Shown here one piece after another: positions 51,719 to 59,436 of a stretch of 64,000 nt of DNA; position 1 is the stretch's first letter, and every line of letters begins with the position of its first letter. The stretch is from contig NZ_AYVL01000003.1 in the NCBI RefSeq assembly GCF_000502835.1, forward strand, positions 1 to 64,000. The letters are read 5' to 3'. Made by a program: the position numbers and the translations under genes. The notes beneath the pieces were generated by a model, which did not search any database, was not told where the DNA came from, and was given only the letters and a program-made list of their open reading frames with translations. Source of the stretch: Mesorhizobium sp. LSJC280B00. Its GTDB lineage: Bacteria; Pseudomonadota; Alphaproteobacteria; Rhizobiales; Rhizobiaceae.

Positions 51719-52138
51719 TTAGGTGCTGAGCGACGTGGACGCACGCAGGCTGCAGCCGGTGATCCGAAAGCTGCCGTCAGGCTGTAGTTCTAGCGTGTAG
51801 ACCGCCTCGTAGTCCTTGCCATCCGGGCCGACGATCAGCACTTGCTGGATGATCGAGGTCGGGCTCGTCTCGCGAACCTTGCCGAAGGAGTAGGTCTGCG
51901 GCTGGCGCACCGGCGGATAGCCGTTGGTCACCATGTTCATGAAGGTATCGACGGTCGGAAAGATGCGCTTCACATTCGGTGCGGCAAAGCTGTAGGCCGT
52001 CATTCCGTCATTGGCGATGAAGGCCCTCAACTGCCCATCGATGACCGTCTGCGCCGCTTTGACTTCGGCGTCGCCAGCAAAGGCCTGGGATGCGAAAATG
52101 AATGGAACGACTGCGAATGCGAAAAACGCGCGGCGCAT
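51719..52138 (-). CDS. DUF4864 domain secreted protein
   Basis: A 139-residue protein with a Sec signal peptide (MRRAFFAFAVVPFIFASQAFAGD). The mature part matches DUF4864: VIDGQLRAFIANDGMTAYSFAAPNVKRIFPTVDTFMNMVTNGYPPVRQPQTYSF, a NTF2-like fold. Function unknown, probably envelope. The ATG at 52138 follows a GGAGACAGG stretch. It converges with the GT39-like gene, whose stop lies 9 bases away. Confidence 0.8.
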   Translation of the reverse strand: MRRAFFAFAVVPFIFASQAFAGDAEVKAAQTVIDGQLRAFIANDGMTAYSFAAPNVKRIFPTVDTFMNMVTNGYPPVRQPQTYSFGKVRETSPTSIIQQVLIVGPDGKDYEAVYTLELQPDGSFRITGCSLRASTSLST

Positions 52139-52379
52139 GGCCTGTCTCCGTTGTCCCTGAGAAATCGCTGCCTGAAGGTACATGATACCATACGCTTTGC
52201 AGTGCTTCAGGGTTTCAGCCGAGCGCAAACATTCGGCGTGGCAGTCCGTGTCCAGACCGAGACGCATTGTCGAGGCGAGAACAGCCTGAGCGATTGCCGA
52301 TGCTTGAAAGGCGAACGGCAGTCTGCCACAAGGGCCGCTCGATTATACCTAGAGCGTGCGATGTGAGCAGGACCAGGCA

Positions 52380-52616
52380 ATGAAGGCATTTTTCGTGCAG
52401 ATAAAGTGCGATCTGGGCAAGGCCTACGACGTTGCCAGCGCCCTGGCCGATGCCGAGATTGCTTCGGAAATCTACTCGACAGCCGGAAACTACGACCTGC
52501 TCGCCAAATTCTATGTCGACGACGAGGAAGACATCGGCCACTTCGTCAACGAGAAAGTGCAGATTCTTCCCGGTATCAAGGACACGTTCACGGTCGTCAC
52601 CTTTCGCGCGTTTTGA
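52380..52616 (+). CDS. Stand-alone RAM (AsnC ligand-binding) domain protein
   Basis: A 78-residue protein that equals the ligand-binding half of Lrp/AsnC regulators, without the DNA-binding half: MKAFFVQIKCDLGKAYDVASALADAEIASEIYSTAGNYDLLAKFYVDDEEDIGHFVNEKVQILPGIKDTFTVVTFRAF. Such stand-alone domains bind amino acids and form decamer-like rings. The ATG at 52380 starts the domain exactly; an upstream in-frame start adds 8 residues. Confidence 0.82.
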   Translation: MKAFFVQIKCDLGKAYDVASALADAEIASEIYSTAGNYDLLAKFYVDDEEDIGHFVNEKVQILPGIKDTFTVVTFRAF

Positions 52617-52764
52617 TCCGCATCCGGCATCTGCCCGGACACCAGGCAAAGCCTGATCAAGGCCCTATTGGTGCTGCCTTAATTTTAGGCAAGTGCGATA
52701 TACTGATCGCCGGCGCCCAACAAATCACCGATTGCGCTTGATTTTCTCCAGCGAGGCCAGTGAA

Positions 52765-54201
52765 ATGGCGCCACAGGGGAGTATGCGATTGGCAGCGTTC
52801 GATGAAATGCTTCCGGAAGTTTCCGGGCTGAGAAAACCGTATTCGGCTTACGATCGCTGGCTGAAGGAACAGGACCCGGCCAGACTTACCGAGAAGATGC
52901 AGGACGCCGAACGCGTCTTTCGCAAGACAGGCATCACTTTCGCCGTCTACGGCGAGCAGGAAGCATCGGAGCGGCTGATACCCTTCGATATCGTTCCGCG
53001 CATCATTTCGGGCAATGAATGGCGACGGCTGACGCAAGGCATCGAGCAGCGCGTCCAGGCGCTGAACGCCTTTCTCGACGACATCTACCATCGCCAGGAG
53101 ATCTTGCGCGCCGGCCGGGTGCCGAAGGAGTTGATCGCCAAGAATGAGGCGTTCCTGCCCGAGATGATCGGGGTGCGGCCGCCGGCCGGCGTCTATACCC
53201 ACATCATCGGCGTCGACATCGTACGCATCAGCGAGAACGAGTTCTACGTGCTGGAGGACAACGCGCGCACGCCGTCCGGCGTCTCCTACATGCTGGAGAA
53301 CCGCGAGACGATGATGCAGCTCTTTCCCGAGCTGTTCCAGCAGATCAAGGTGCGGCCGGTTGAGAATTACCCGCAGCTCTTGCGCCAGTCGCTGGCGGCA
53401 GTGCGGCCGCAAAGCACCAAGGGCGCGCCGACCATTGCCGTGCTGACGCCGGGCAGCTTCAACTCGGCGTATTTCGAACATGCTTTCCTTGCCGACCAGA
53501 TGGGCGTGCAGCTTGTCGAAGGGCAGGATCTGCGCGTCGTCGATGGCCATGTCGCGATGCGCACCACCGAGGGCTACAAGCAGATCGACGTGCTTTACCG
53601 TCGTGTCGACGACTCGTTCCTCGATCCGCTGACCTTCCGCCCCGACTCGGCACTTGGCGTGCCGGGCATTATGGACGTCTACCGCGCCGGCAACATCACG
53701 ATCGCCAATGCGCCGGGAACCGGCATCGCCGACGACAAGGCGATTTATTCCTACATGCCCGAAATCGTCGAATTCTATACCGGCCGCAAGGCGATGCTCG
53801 GCAACATCCCGACCTGGCGCTGCTCGGAGCCGGACAGCCTGAAATACGTGCTCGAGCACATCGATGAATTGGTTATCAAGGAAGTCCACGGCTCCGGCGG
53901 TTACGGCATGCTGGTCGGTCCGGCGGCGACCAAGAAGGAATGCGAAGAGTTTTCCAAAAAGCTCGCGGCAAAACCGTCGAACTACATCGCCCAGCCGACG
54001 CTGGCGCTGTCGACCTGCCCGATCCTGACGGACAAGGGGCTGGCGCCGCGCCATGTCGATCTGCGCCCCTATGTGCTGGTTTCCGACCGTATCCAGATCG
54101 TGCCCGGCGGGCTGACCCGAGTAGCGCTCAAGGAAGGCTCGCTGGTCGTCAATTCCTCGCAAGGCGGGGGCACGAAGGATACGTGGGTGTTAGATGATTA
54201 G
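52765..54201 (+). CDS. Circularly permuted ATP-grasp protein (COG2308)
   Basis: A 478-residue ATP-grasp enzyme of the DUF404/DUF407 class. GIDVVRIS-like GVDIVRISENEFYVLEDNARTPSGVSYMLENRETMM, DVLYRRVDDSFLDPLTFRPDSALGVPGIMDVYRAGNITIANAPGTGIADDKAIYSYMPEIVEFY, and VIKEVHGSGGYGMLVGP form the permuted ATP-grasp core. It should activate a carboxylate to form an amide or peptide bond, substrate unknown. It starts the conserved cluster ATP-grasp, alpha-E, transglutaminase, Anbu. ATG at 52765 is preceded by GAGGCCAG. Confidence 0.88.
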   Translation: MAPQGSMRLAAFDEMLPEVSGLRKPYSAYDRWLKEQDPARLTEKMQDAERVFRKTGITFAVYGEQEASERLIPFDIVPRIISGNEWRRLTQGIEQRVQALNAFLDDIYHRQEILRAGRVPKELIAKNEAFLPEMIGVRPPAGVYTHIIGVDIVRISENEFYVLEDNARTPSGVSYMLENRETMMQLFPELFQQIKVRPVENYPQLLRQSLAAVRPQSTKGAPTIAVLTPGSFNSAYFEHAFLADQMGVQLVEGQDLRVVDGHVAMRTTEGYKQIDVLYRRVDDSFLDPLTFRPDSALGVPGIMDVYRAGNITIANAPGTGIADDKAIYSYMPEIVEFYTGRKAMLGNIPTWRCSEPDSLKYVLEHIDELVIKEVHGSGGYGMLVGPAATKKECEEFSKKLAAKPSNYIAQPTLALSTCPILTDKGLAPRHVDLRPYVLVSDRIQIVPGGLTRVALKEGSLVVNSSQGGGTKDTWVLDD

Positions 54202-54210
54202 AGTGGAAGT

Positions 54211-54364
54211 AGTGAATAGTGAATGGTGAATAGTGAATAGTGAATAGTGAATAGATAAGGATATGGGTCGTTGATGTTGGTGAAATGCCCTGAAGTGAAG
54301 CGCGCGGAATCGTGCCCTGGAATCTGGATAGTCACCATTCACCATTCACCTTTCACTATTCACC
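54211..54364. repeat. Inverted arrays of 7-bp repeats
   Basis: Six tandem units of AGTGAAT (one GGTGAAT) fill 54211-54252. Four reverse-complement units (ATTCACC, ATTCACC, TTTCACT, ATTCACC) fill 54337-54364, so the two arrays can pair as one long hairpin. This occupies most of the gap between the ATP-grasp and alpha-E genes; the second array ends 15 bases before the alpha-E ATG. Confidence 0.9.
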
Positions 54365-54379
54365 ACAGGACCGCCTGAC

Positions 54380-55321
54380 ATGCTTCTCGGCCGCACCGCC
54401 AACGGGCTCTACTGGATGAACCGCTACATCGAGCGGGCGGAAAACATGGCGCGATTGGTGGATGCCGGCCTGCGCATGGCGCTGACTCGTACTCAGAACG
54501 CTTCGGAGGAGTGGAATTCGGTGCTGCTCAGCGCCGGTTCGGATGCCAGCTTCACGCAGAAATATTCCGACTACACCGCCGCCAATGTCGCCGACTATCT
54601 GCTGCGCGACACATCGAACCCGTCGAGCACGATGTCGTCTATCGAAACGGCCCGTAACAATGCCCGCATGGTGCGTACCGCACTGACGCGTGAAACCTGG
54701 GAAAGCATCAACGAAGCCTGGATGTCGCTGAAGCGGATGCTGGCCAAGCCGATCGACGAGCGCGACCTGCCCAACGCGCTCGACGCAATCAAGCGCGAGA
54801 CGGCGCTGATCCGCGGCTCGTTCTACGGCACGATGCTGCGCAACGAGATTTTCGATTTTTCGCAGCTCGGCACTTATGTCGAACGCGCCGACAACACCGC
54901 GCGCATCCTGGATGTGAAATACTACGTTCTGTTGCCGTCGATCTCCTGGGTCGGCTCGACGCTCGACAACTACCAGTGGGAATCGATCCTGCGCTCGGTG
55001 TCGGCGCACCGTTCCTATCGCTGGGTCTATGATGCCGACTACAAGCCGAGCAACATCGCCGATTATCTGATCCTCAACGTCCGCATGCCGCGCTCACTGA
55101 CCTTTTGCTACCGCTTCCTGACGGAGCATCTCAAATTCCTGGGTGACGACTATGGGGAGCGCCACGCCTGTCATGCGACGGCTGCCAAGACCCAGGCCAT
55201 GCTGACGGCCGGGTCGATCAAGGATATTTTCGACGCCGGCCTGCACGAATTCCTAGCCAATTTCATCCGCGACAACACCAGGCTCGGCGACGAGATCGCG
55301 CAGGATTACAGGTTCTATTGA
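54380..55321 (+). CDS. Alpha-E domain protein (COG2307)
   Basis: A 313-residue all-helical protein of the alpha-E family. MLLGRTANGLYWMNRYIERAENMARLVDAGLRMAL at the start, SSIETARNNARMVRTALTRETWESINEAWMSLKRML and YVERADNTARILDVKYYVLLPS show the repeated arginine/glutamate-rich helices. It always accompanies the COG2308 ATP-grasp protein and may act as its partner or as a peptide/amide-bond enzyme accessory. Function is not established. Confidence 0.88.
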   Translation: MLLGRTANGLYWMNRYIERAENMARLVDAGLRMALTRTQNASEEWNSVLLSAGSDASFTQKYSDYTAANVADYLLRDTSNPSSTMSSIETARNNARMVRTALTRETWESINEAWMSLKRMLAKPIDERDLPNALDAIKRETALIRGSFYGTMLRNEIFDFSQLGTYVERADNTARILDVKYYVLLPSISWVGSTLDNYQWESILRSVSAHRSYRWVYDADYKPSNIADYLILNVRMPRSLTFCYRFLTEHLKFLGDDYGERHACHATAAKTQAMLTAGSIKDIFDAGLHEFLANFIRDNTRLGDEIAQDYRFY

Positions 55322-55368
55322 GCATGATCCAAAAAGGCGGAGATCGGTTTTCGGAAAAGCTCATGCTC
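55320..55368. repeat. Palindromic intergenic element
   Basis: GAGCATGA (55320-55327) is inverted as TCATGCTC (55361-55368), with TCCAAAA and TTTTCGGA half-arms inside. The shape (AGCATGATCC...GGTTTTCGG...ATGCT) is a recurrent rhizobial intergenic motif. It overlaps the alpha-E stop codon. Confidence 0.65.
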
Positions 55369-55382
55369 CAGGGACGAGAGCG

Positions 55383-56177
55383 ATGCGGCTGAAGATCACC
55401 CACCGAACCGAATACCGCTACGATGCGCCGGTGCAGTATCTGTTGCAGCGTTTGCGGCTGCTCCCGGTGAACGGGCGCACTCAGACGGTACTGTCCTGGG
55501 CGCTGAAGATCGAAGGCGCACGCGAGGAAGTGCGCTTCACCGACCATTTCGGCAATGATACCCGGCTGTTGAGCGTCGAGGGCGAGCGCGACTTCATCAC
55601 CGTCGAAGCAGCCGGCGAAGTGGTGACGCGCGACACCGCTGGCGTCTGCGGACCGCACCAGGGTTTCGCGCCGCTCTGGCTGTTCGGCCAGGAAACGCCG
55701 CTGACGACGATCGGCAGCGGCATTCGCGAGCTTGCTGCCTCGGTCGGCAAGGGTACCGACATCGAAAGGCTGCACCGGTTGATGGCGGTGATCGGCGAGC
55801 GCGTCGCTTATACGCCGGACACCACCAACGTGACGACGCCGGCCGAAGAGGCCCTGGCGCTCAAGACCGGCGTTTGCCAGGACCACAGCCACATCTTCGT
55901 TGCCGCGGCGCGTGCCATGGATTTTCCGGCCCGCTATATCAGCGGCTACCTGATGATGGATGCGGCCATCGAGCAGGTGGCAAGCCACGCCTGGGCCGAG
56001 GCGCATGTCTCGGGCCTCGGCTGGGTCGCCTTCGATGTCGCCAACGGCATTTCTCCGGACGAGCGTTATGTGAAGGTGGCGACCGGCCGCGATTATCGCG
56101 ACGCCATGCCGGTATCTGGAATTCGGCTGGGACAGGCGGAAGAACAGCTTGCGGTCACCGTCACCGTGGAGCAGTAA
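55383..56177 (+). CDS. Transglutaminase-like protein (COG1305)
   Basis: A 264-residue protein. The N-terminal 80 residues are the bacterial transglutaminase N-domain (MRLKITHRTEYRYDAPVQYLLQRLRLLPVNGRTQTVLSW). The papain-like transglutaminase core follows, with C165 in TGVCQDHSHIFVAAARAM, H202 in ASHAWAEAHV and D in WVAFDVANG as the catalytic triad. It probably hydrolyses or transfers amide bonds, perhaps on products of the ATP-grasp protein. It is adjacent to the Anbu protein with 31 bases between. Confidence 0.9.
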   Translation: MRLKITHRTEYRYDAPVQYLLQRLRLLPVNGRTQTVLSWALKIEGAREEVRFTDHFGNDTRLLSVEGERDFITVEAAGEVVTRDTAGVCGPHQGFAPLWLFGQETPLTTIGSGIRELAASVGKGTDIERLHRLMAVIGERVAYTPDTTNVTTPAEEALALKTGVCQDHSHIFVAAARAMDFPARYISGYLMMDAAIEQVASHAWAEAHVSGLGWVAFDVANGISPDERYVKVATGRDYRDAMPVSGIRLGQAEEQLAVTVTVEQ

Positions 56178-56208
56178 TCCCCGGCAAGATTGTTGCCAAA
56201 GAGATTCG

Positions 56209-56940
56209 ATGACCTATTGCGTCGGCCTGAAGATCGATCGCGGGCTCGTGTTCATGTCGGACACGCGCACCAACGCCGGCATGGATTCGATCTCGACCTT
56301 CAGGAAGATGCATGTCTGGGAAGAGCCGGGCGAGCGCGTCATCGTTTTGATGTCGGCCGGCAATCTGGCGACGACGCAGGCCGTGGTCAGCCTGCTCGAC
56401 GAACGCACCAAGGCAGTGGCGGAGCGCCGTGCCACGTTGCTCGAAACGCCCTCCATGTACCAGACAGTCCGGTTGGTCGGAGACACCGTCAAGGAGGTCA
56501 TCGCCAGTTCGTCGCCGGCTGGCGAAAAGGCGGACTCCTACTTCAACGCCTCCTTCATCCTTGGCGGTCAGATCAAGGGCAGCCCGCCGCGCCTGTTCAT
56601 GATCTATCCGGAAGGCAATTTCATCGAATCCACCGACGACACGCCGTTCTTCCAGATCGGTGAGACCAAATACGGCAAGCCGATCATTATCCGCGCTTAT
56701 GAAAGGACGATGAGTTTCGCCGAGACGGTGAAGTTGCTGCTGGTGTCGTTCGACTCGACGCTGAAGTCGAACCTGTCGGTCGGCCTGCCACTCGACCTGC
56801 TGTTCTATGAAAAGGACACTTTCAAGGTCGGCCTCAAAAAGCGAATAAACCAGGACGATCAATATTATCGTACGATCTCGGATAGCTGGTCGAACGCGCT
56901 GAAGACCGCCTTTGCCAGTCTGCCTGATTTTCCCGAATGA
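56209..56940 (+). CDS. Anbu, ancestral beta-subunit proteasome homologue
   Basis: A 243-residue Ntn-hydrolase of the proteasome/HslV superfamily. After Met removal the N-terminal residue is T2, in TYCVGLKIDRGLVFMSDTRTNAGMDSISTFRKMHVWEEPGERVIVLMSAGNLATTQAVVSLL, the Anbu signature. Anbu forms open, spiral-like assemblies and belongs to a bacterial proteasome lineage of unresolved function. The ATP-grasp, alpha-E and transglutaminase genes before it form the well-known Anbu cluster. Start at 56209 is preferred over an upstream GTG. Confidence 0.9.
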   Translation: MTYCVGLKIDRGLVFMSDTRTNAGMDSISTFRKMHVWEEPGERVIVLMSAGNLATTQAVVSLLDERTKAVAERRATLLETPSMYQTVRLVGDTVKEVIASSSPAGEKADSYFNASFILGGQIKGSPPRLFMIYPEGNFIESTDDTPFFQIGETKYGKPIIIRAYERTMSFAETVKLLLVSFDSTLKSNLSVGLPLDLLFYEKDTFKVGLKKRINQDDQYYRTISDSWSNALKTAFASLPDFPE

Positions 56941-57001
56941 AAACCTTCGTTTTTCGTGCTCTTTGACCGCGGCTCGATGAGGCGCCACGGAGGCGAAGAA
57001 G

Positions 57002-58414
57002 ATGAATAGCAACGAATTCCGCGAGTGGTCGCTGCGAGCGGCTGAATGGGGCGTCGACTACAGAAACAGCCTTCGCGAAAGACCGGTGCGGCCGCTTGTC
57101 GAGCCGGGCGAAATCTTCAAAAGCATCGATGCCGCGCCGCCGGAAGACGGCGAAACGATGCAGGCAATCTTCGCCGATTTCGAACAAAAGATATTGCCGG
57201 GCATGACGCACTGGCAGCATCCGCGTTTCTTCGCCTATTTCCCGGCCAATGCGGCGCCGGTCTCCGTCGTGGCCGAGTATCTGGTTTCCGCGATGGCCGC
57301 GCAATGCATGCTCTGGCAGACCTCGCCGGCGGCAACCGAGCTCGAGACGCGGGTCGTCGATTGGATGCGGCAGGCGCTTGGTTTGCCGGAGGGATTTTCC
57401 GGCGTCATGCAGGATTCGGCTTCATCGGCGACGCTTGCCGCCGTGCTGACCATGCGCGAGCGCGCGCTCGACTGGCAAGGCAACAAGAACGGCTTGCAAG
57501 GGCAGCCGGTCGTGCGGATCTATTCTTCCGACCAAGTCCATACTTCTATCGACCGGGCGATCTGGGTGTCGGGCATCGGCGAGGCGAACCTCGTGCGCAT
57601 TCCGGTCGCCGGACGCTTCCGCGCCATGCAGACGACGGCTCTGGAAGCCGCGATCGTTACCGACCGCGAAAACGGCATGCTGCCGGCGGGCATCATCGCC
57701 AGCGTCGGCGGCACAAGTACCGGCGGCACCGACAACGTGGCGGCTGTTGCCGAGGTGGCGAAGCGGCACGGGCTCTACCTGCATGTCGATGCCGCATGGG
57801 CCGGCTCCGCCATGATCTGCCCCGAGTTCCGGCATTTCTGGACCGGCGCCGAAAATGCCGATTCCATCGTCTTCAACCCGCATAAATGGTTGGGGGCACA
57901 GTTCGATTGCTCGATGCAGTTCATCCGCCAGCCGAAAGACCTGGTCCGCACGCTGGCGATCAAGCCCGAATTCCTGAAAACGCATGGCCGCGACGGGGTC
58001 ATCAACTACTCCGAATGGTCGGTGCCGCTCGGACGGAGGTTCCGCGCGCTGAAACTTTGGTTCCTGCTGCGTGCGCATGGCTTGGAAAATCTGCGGAACA
58101 TGATCCGCAACCATGTCGCCTGGAGCGAGAGCCTCGCCGCGCGGCTGGCTCGGGAACCGGATTTCGAGATCGTCACGGAACCGATGCTGTCGCTATTCTC
58201 ATTCCGCCATCTCGCGGCTGCGGGAATCGGCCTTGACGAGCACAATTTGCGGCTGGTCAACGCGATCAACGATGACGGCCGCATTTACCTGACGCAGACC
58301 CGGGTGGACGGGCAGGTGGCGATCCGCTTTCAGGTCGGGCAGTTCGAAACGACTGCGGCGGACGTCGATACTGCTTTCGAGGTCATCACTGAGATCGCGC
58401 GGGGGCTGAGTTGA
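57002..58414 (+). CDS. PLP-dependent decarboxylase, aromatic-L-amino-acid type
   Basis: A 470-residue group II decarboxylase. LPGMTHWQHPRFFAYFPANAAPVSVVAEYLVSAMAAQCMLWQTSPAATELE is the substrate/PLP region, SASSATLAAVLTMRERALDWQG the phosphate loop, HVDAAWAGSAMICPEFRHFW contains the PLP-ring Asp, and K295 in FNPHKWLGAQFDCS forms the Schiff base. It is like dopa/tryptophan/tyrosine decarboxylases, forming an aromatic amine and CO2. The substrate is not decided from sequence. It follows the Anbu gene by 61 bases but is probably separate. Confidence 0.9.
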   Translation: MNSNEFREWSLRAAEWGVDYRNSLRERPVRPLVEPGEIFKSIDAAPPEDGETMQAIFADFEQKILPGMTHWQHPRFFAYFPANAAPVSVVAEYLVSAMAAQCMLWQTSPAATELETRVVDWMRQALGLPEGFSGVMQDSASSATLAAVLTMRERALDWQGNKNGLQGQPVVRIYSSDQVHTSIDRAIWVSGIGEANLVRIPVAGRFRAMQTTALEAAIVTDRENGMLPAGIIASVGGTSTGGTDNVAAVAEVAKRHGLYLHVDAAWAGSAMICPEFRHFWTGAENADSIVFNPHKWLGAQFDCSMQFIRQPKDLVRTLAIKPEFLKTHGRDGVINYSEWSVPLGRRFRALKLWFLLRAHGLENLRNMIRNHVAWSESLAARLAREPDFEIVTEPMLSLFSFRHLAAAGIGLDEHNLRLVNAINDDGRIYLTQTRVDGQVAIRFQVGQFETTAADVDTAFEVITEIARGLS

Positions 58415-58495
58415 TACCCTCGTCGAGATTGCGCCGGAGCTTTTCTCTCTGCAGTCGCCCGATTTTCATTAGCCGGGCCCATACCTGTTCATGGC

Positions 58496-58528
58496 TTTCG
58501 TTTTCAGCTATAGACGAGAGAAACGAAA
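58496..58528 (+). promoter_or_regulatory. GlpR-type operator upstream of glpR
   Basis: TTTCGTTT (58496-58503) is inverted as AAACGAAA (58521-58528). The repeat lies 15 bases before the glpR ATG. DeoR/GlpR regulators in rhizobia bind TTTCGTTT-like sites; this would be an autoregulatory operator. Confidence 0.65.
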
Positions 58529-58543
58529 ATGAGAGGTTGCTAG

Positions 58544-59311
58544 ATGTATCTGTCGCCGCGTCATTCCGAAATCATCCAGATGGCCAAGGACCATGGCCGC
58601 GTACTGGTCGAGGAGCTGGCGACGCATTTCAACGTGACGCCGCAGACGATCCGCAAGGATCTCAACGATCTCTGCGACCAGCGGCTTTTGTCCCGCATCC
58701 ATGGCGGGGCATTGTTCCCCTCCGGCATCGAGAACATGGAATATGAGGCTCGGCGCAAGATCGCCGCCGAGGAGAAGGAGGCGATCGGCCGCGCAGCAGC
58801 CCGGCTGATCCCCGACAACGCGTCTCTGTTCATCAATATCGGGACAACGACGGAAGCTGTCAGCAAGTCGCTGCTCGATCACAGCGGCCTGATGGTCATC
58901 ACCAATAACATCAATGTTGCCAACAGGATGCGCATATATCCTTCGATCGAGGTCGTGATCGCCGGCGGTGTCGTGCGCGGTTCCGACGGCGGTGTGGTCG
59001 GCGAGGCAGCGGTCGATTTCATCAGGCAGTTCAAGGTCGATTTTGCGGTGATCGGCGCCTCGGCCATCGACCATGACGGCGCACTGCTCGACTTCGATTT
59101 TCGCGAGGTGAAGGTGGCTCAGGCGATCATCGCCAACGCCCGACATGTGATCCTGGTGTCGGACCAGACCAAATTCGAGCGCACCGCGCCCGTCCGCATC
59201 GGCCATCTGTCGCAGGTCAACACCTTTATCACCGATCGTTGCGACATCCCGTCGGTGCGTAAGATCTGCCAGGAGGCAGAAGTTCAGCTGATCGAAACGT
59301 CGCTCTCCTAG
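58544..59311 (+). CDS. glpR: DeoR-family regulator, GlpR
   Basis: A 255-residue repressor. HTH: HSEIIQMAKDHGRVLVEELATHFNVTPQTIRKDLNDLCDQRLLSRIHGGA near the N-terminus; the sugar-phosphate-sensing DeoRC domain follows with LFINIGTTTEA, VIAGGVVRGSDGGVVGEAAVDFIRQFKVDFAVIGASAID and ILVSDQTKFER. It should sense glycerol-3-phosphate and repress glycerol genes. The position directly upstream of glpD and the transporter supports the name. Confidence 0.92.
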   Translation: MYLSPRHSEIIQMAKDHGRVLVEELATHFNVTPQTIRKDLNDLCDQRLLSRIHGGALFPSGIENMEYEARRKIAAEEKEAIGRAAARLIPDNASLFINIGTTTEAVSKSLLDHSGLMVITNNINVANRMRIYPSIEVVIAGGVVRGSDGGVVGEAAVDFIRQFKVDFAVIGASAIDHDGALLDFDFREVKVAQAIIANARHVILVSDQTKFERTAPVRIGHLSQVNTFITDRCDIPSVRKICQEAEVQLIETSLS

Positions 59312-59343
59312 AGATGCCGTAGCGGCATCTTCCGCCCATCATA

Positions 59344-59374
59344 TTTCGTTTGACATTCGTTATCATTTCGAAAT
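59344..59374 (+). promoter_or_regulatory. Phased TTCG repeats upstream of glpD
   Basis: Three TTCG cores begin at 59345, 59356 and 59367, exactly 11 bp apart, within TTTCGTTT, ATTCGTTA and the palindrome ATTTCGAAAT. The 11-bp spacing equals one helical turn, which suggests a GlpR operator of repeated half-sites. It lies 60-90 bp before the glpD start. Confidence 0.65.
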
Positions 59375-59436
59375 AATCCCTCTACGGTTTCGCAAGAACC
59401 CAAAAATGCTGCAATGCGAAATCGAGGGAGGATTCT

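Noticed and set aside
54211-54364. CRISPR array
   Set aside because: Units are only 7 bp and directly adjacent without spacers, and no cas gene is present.
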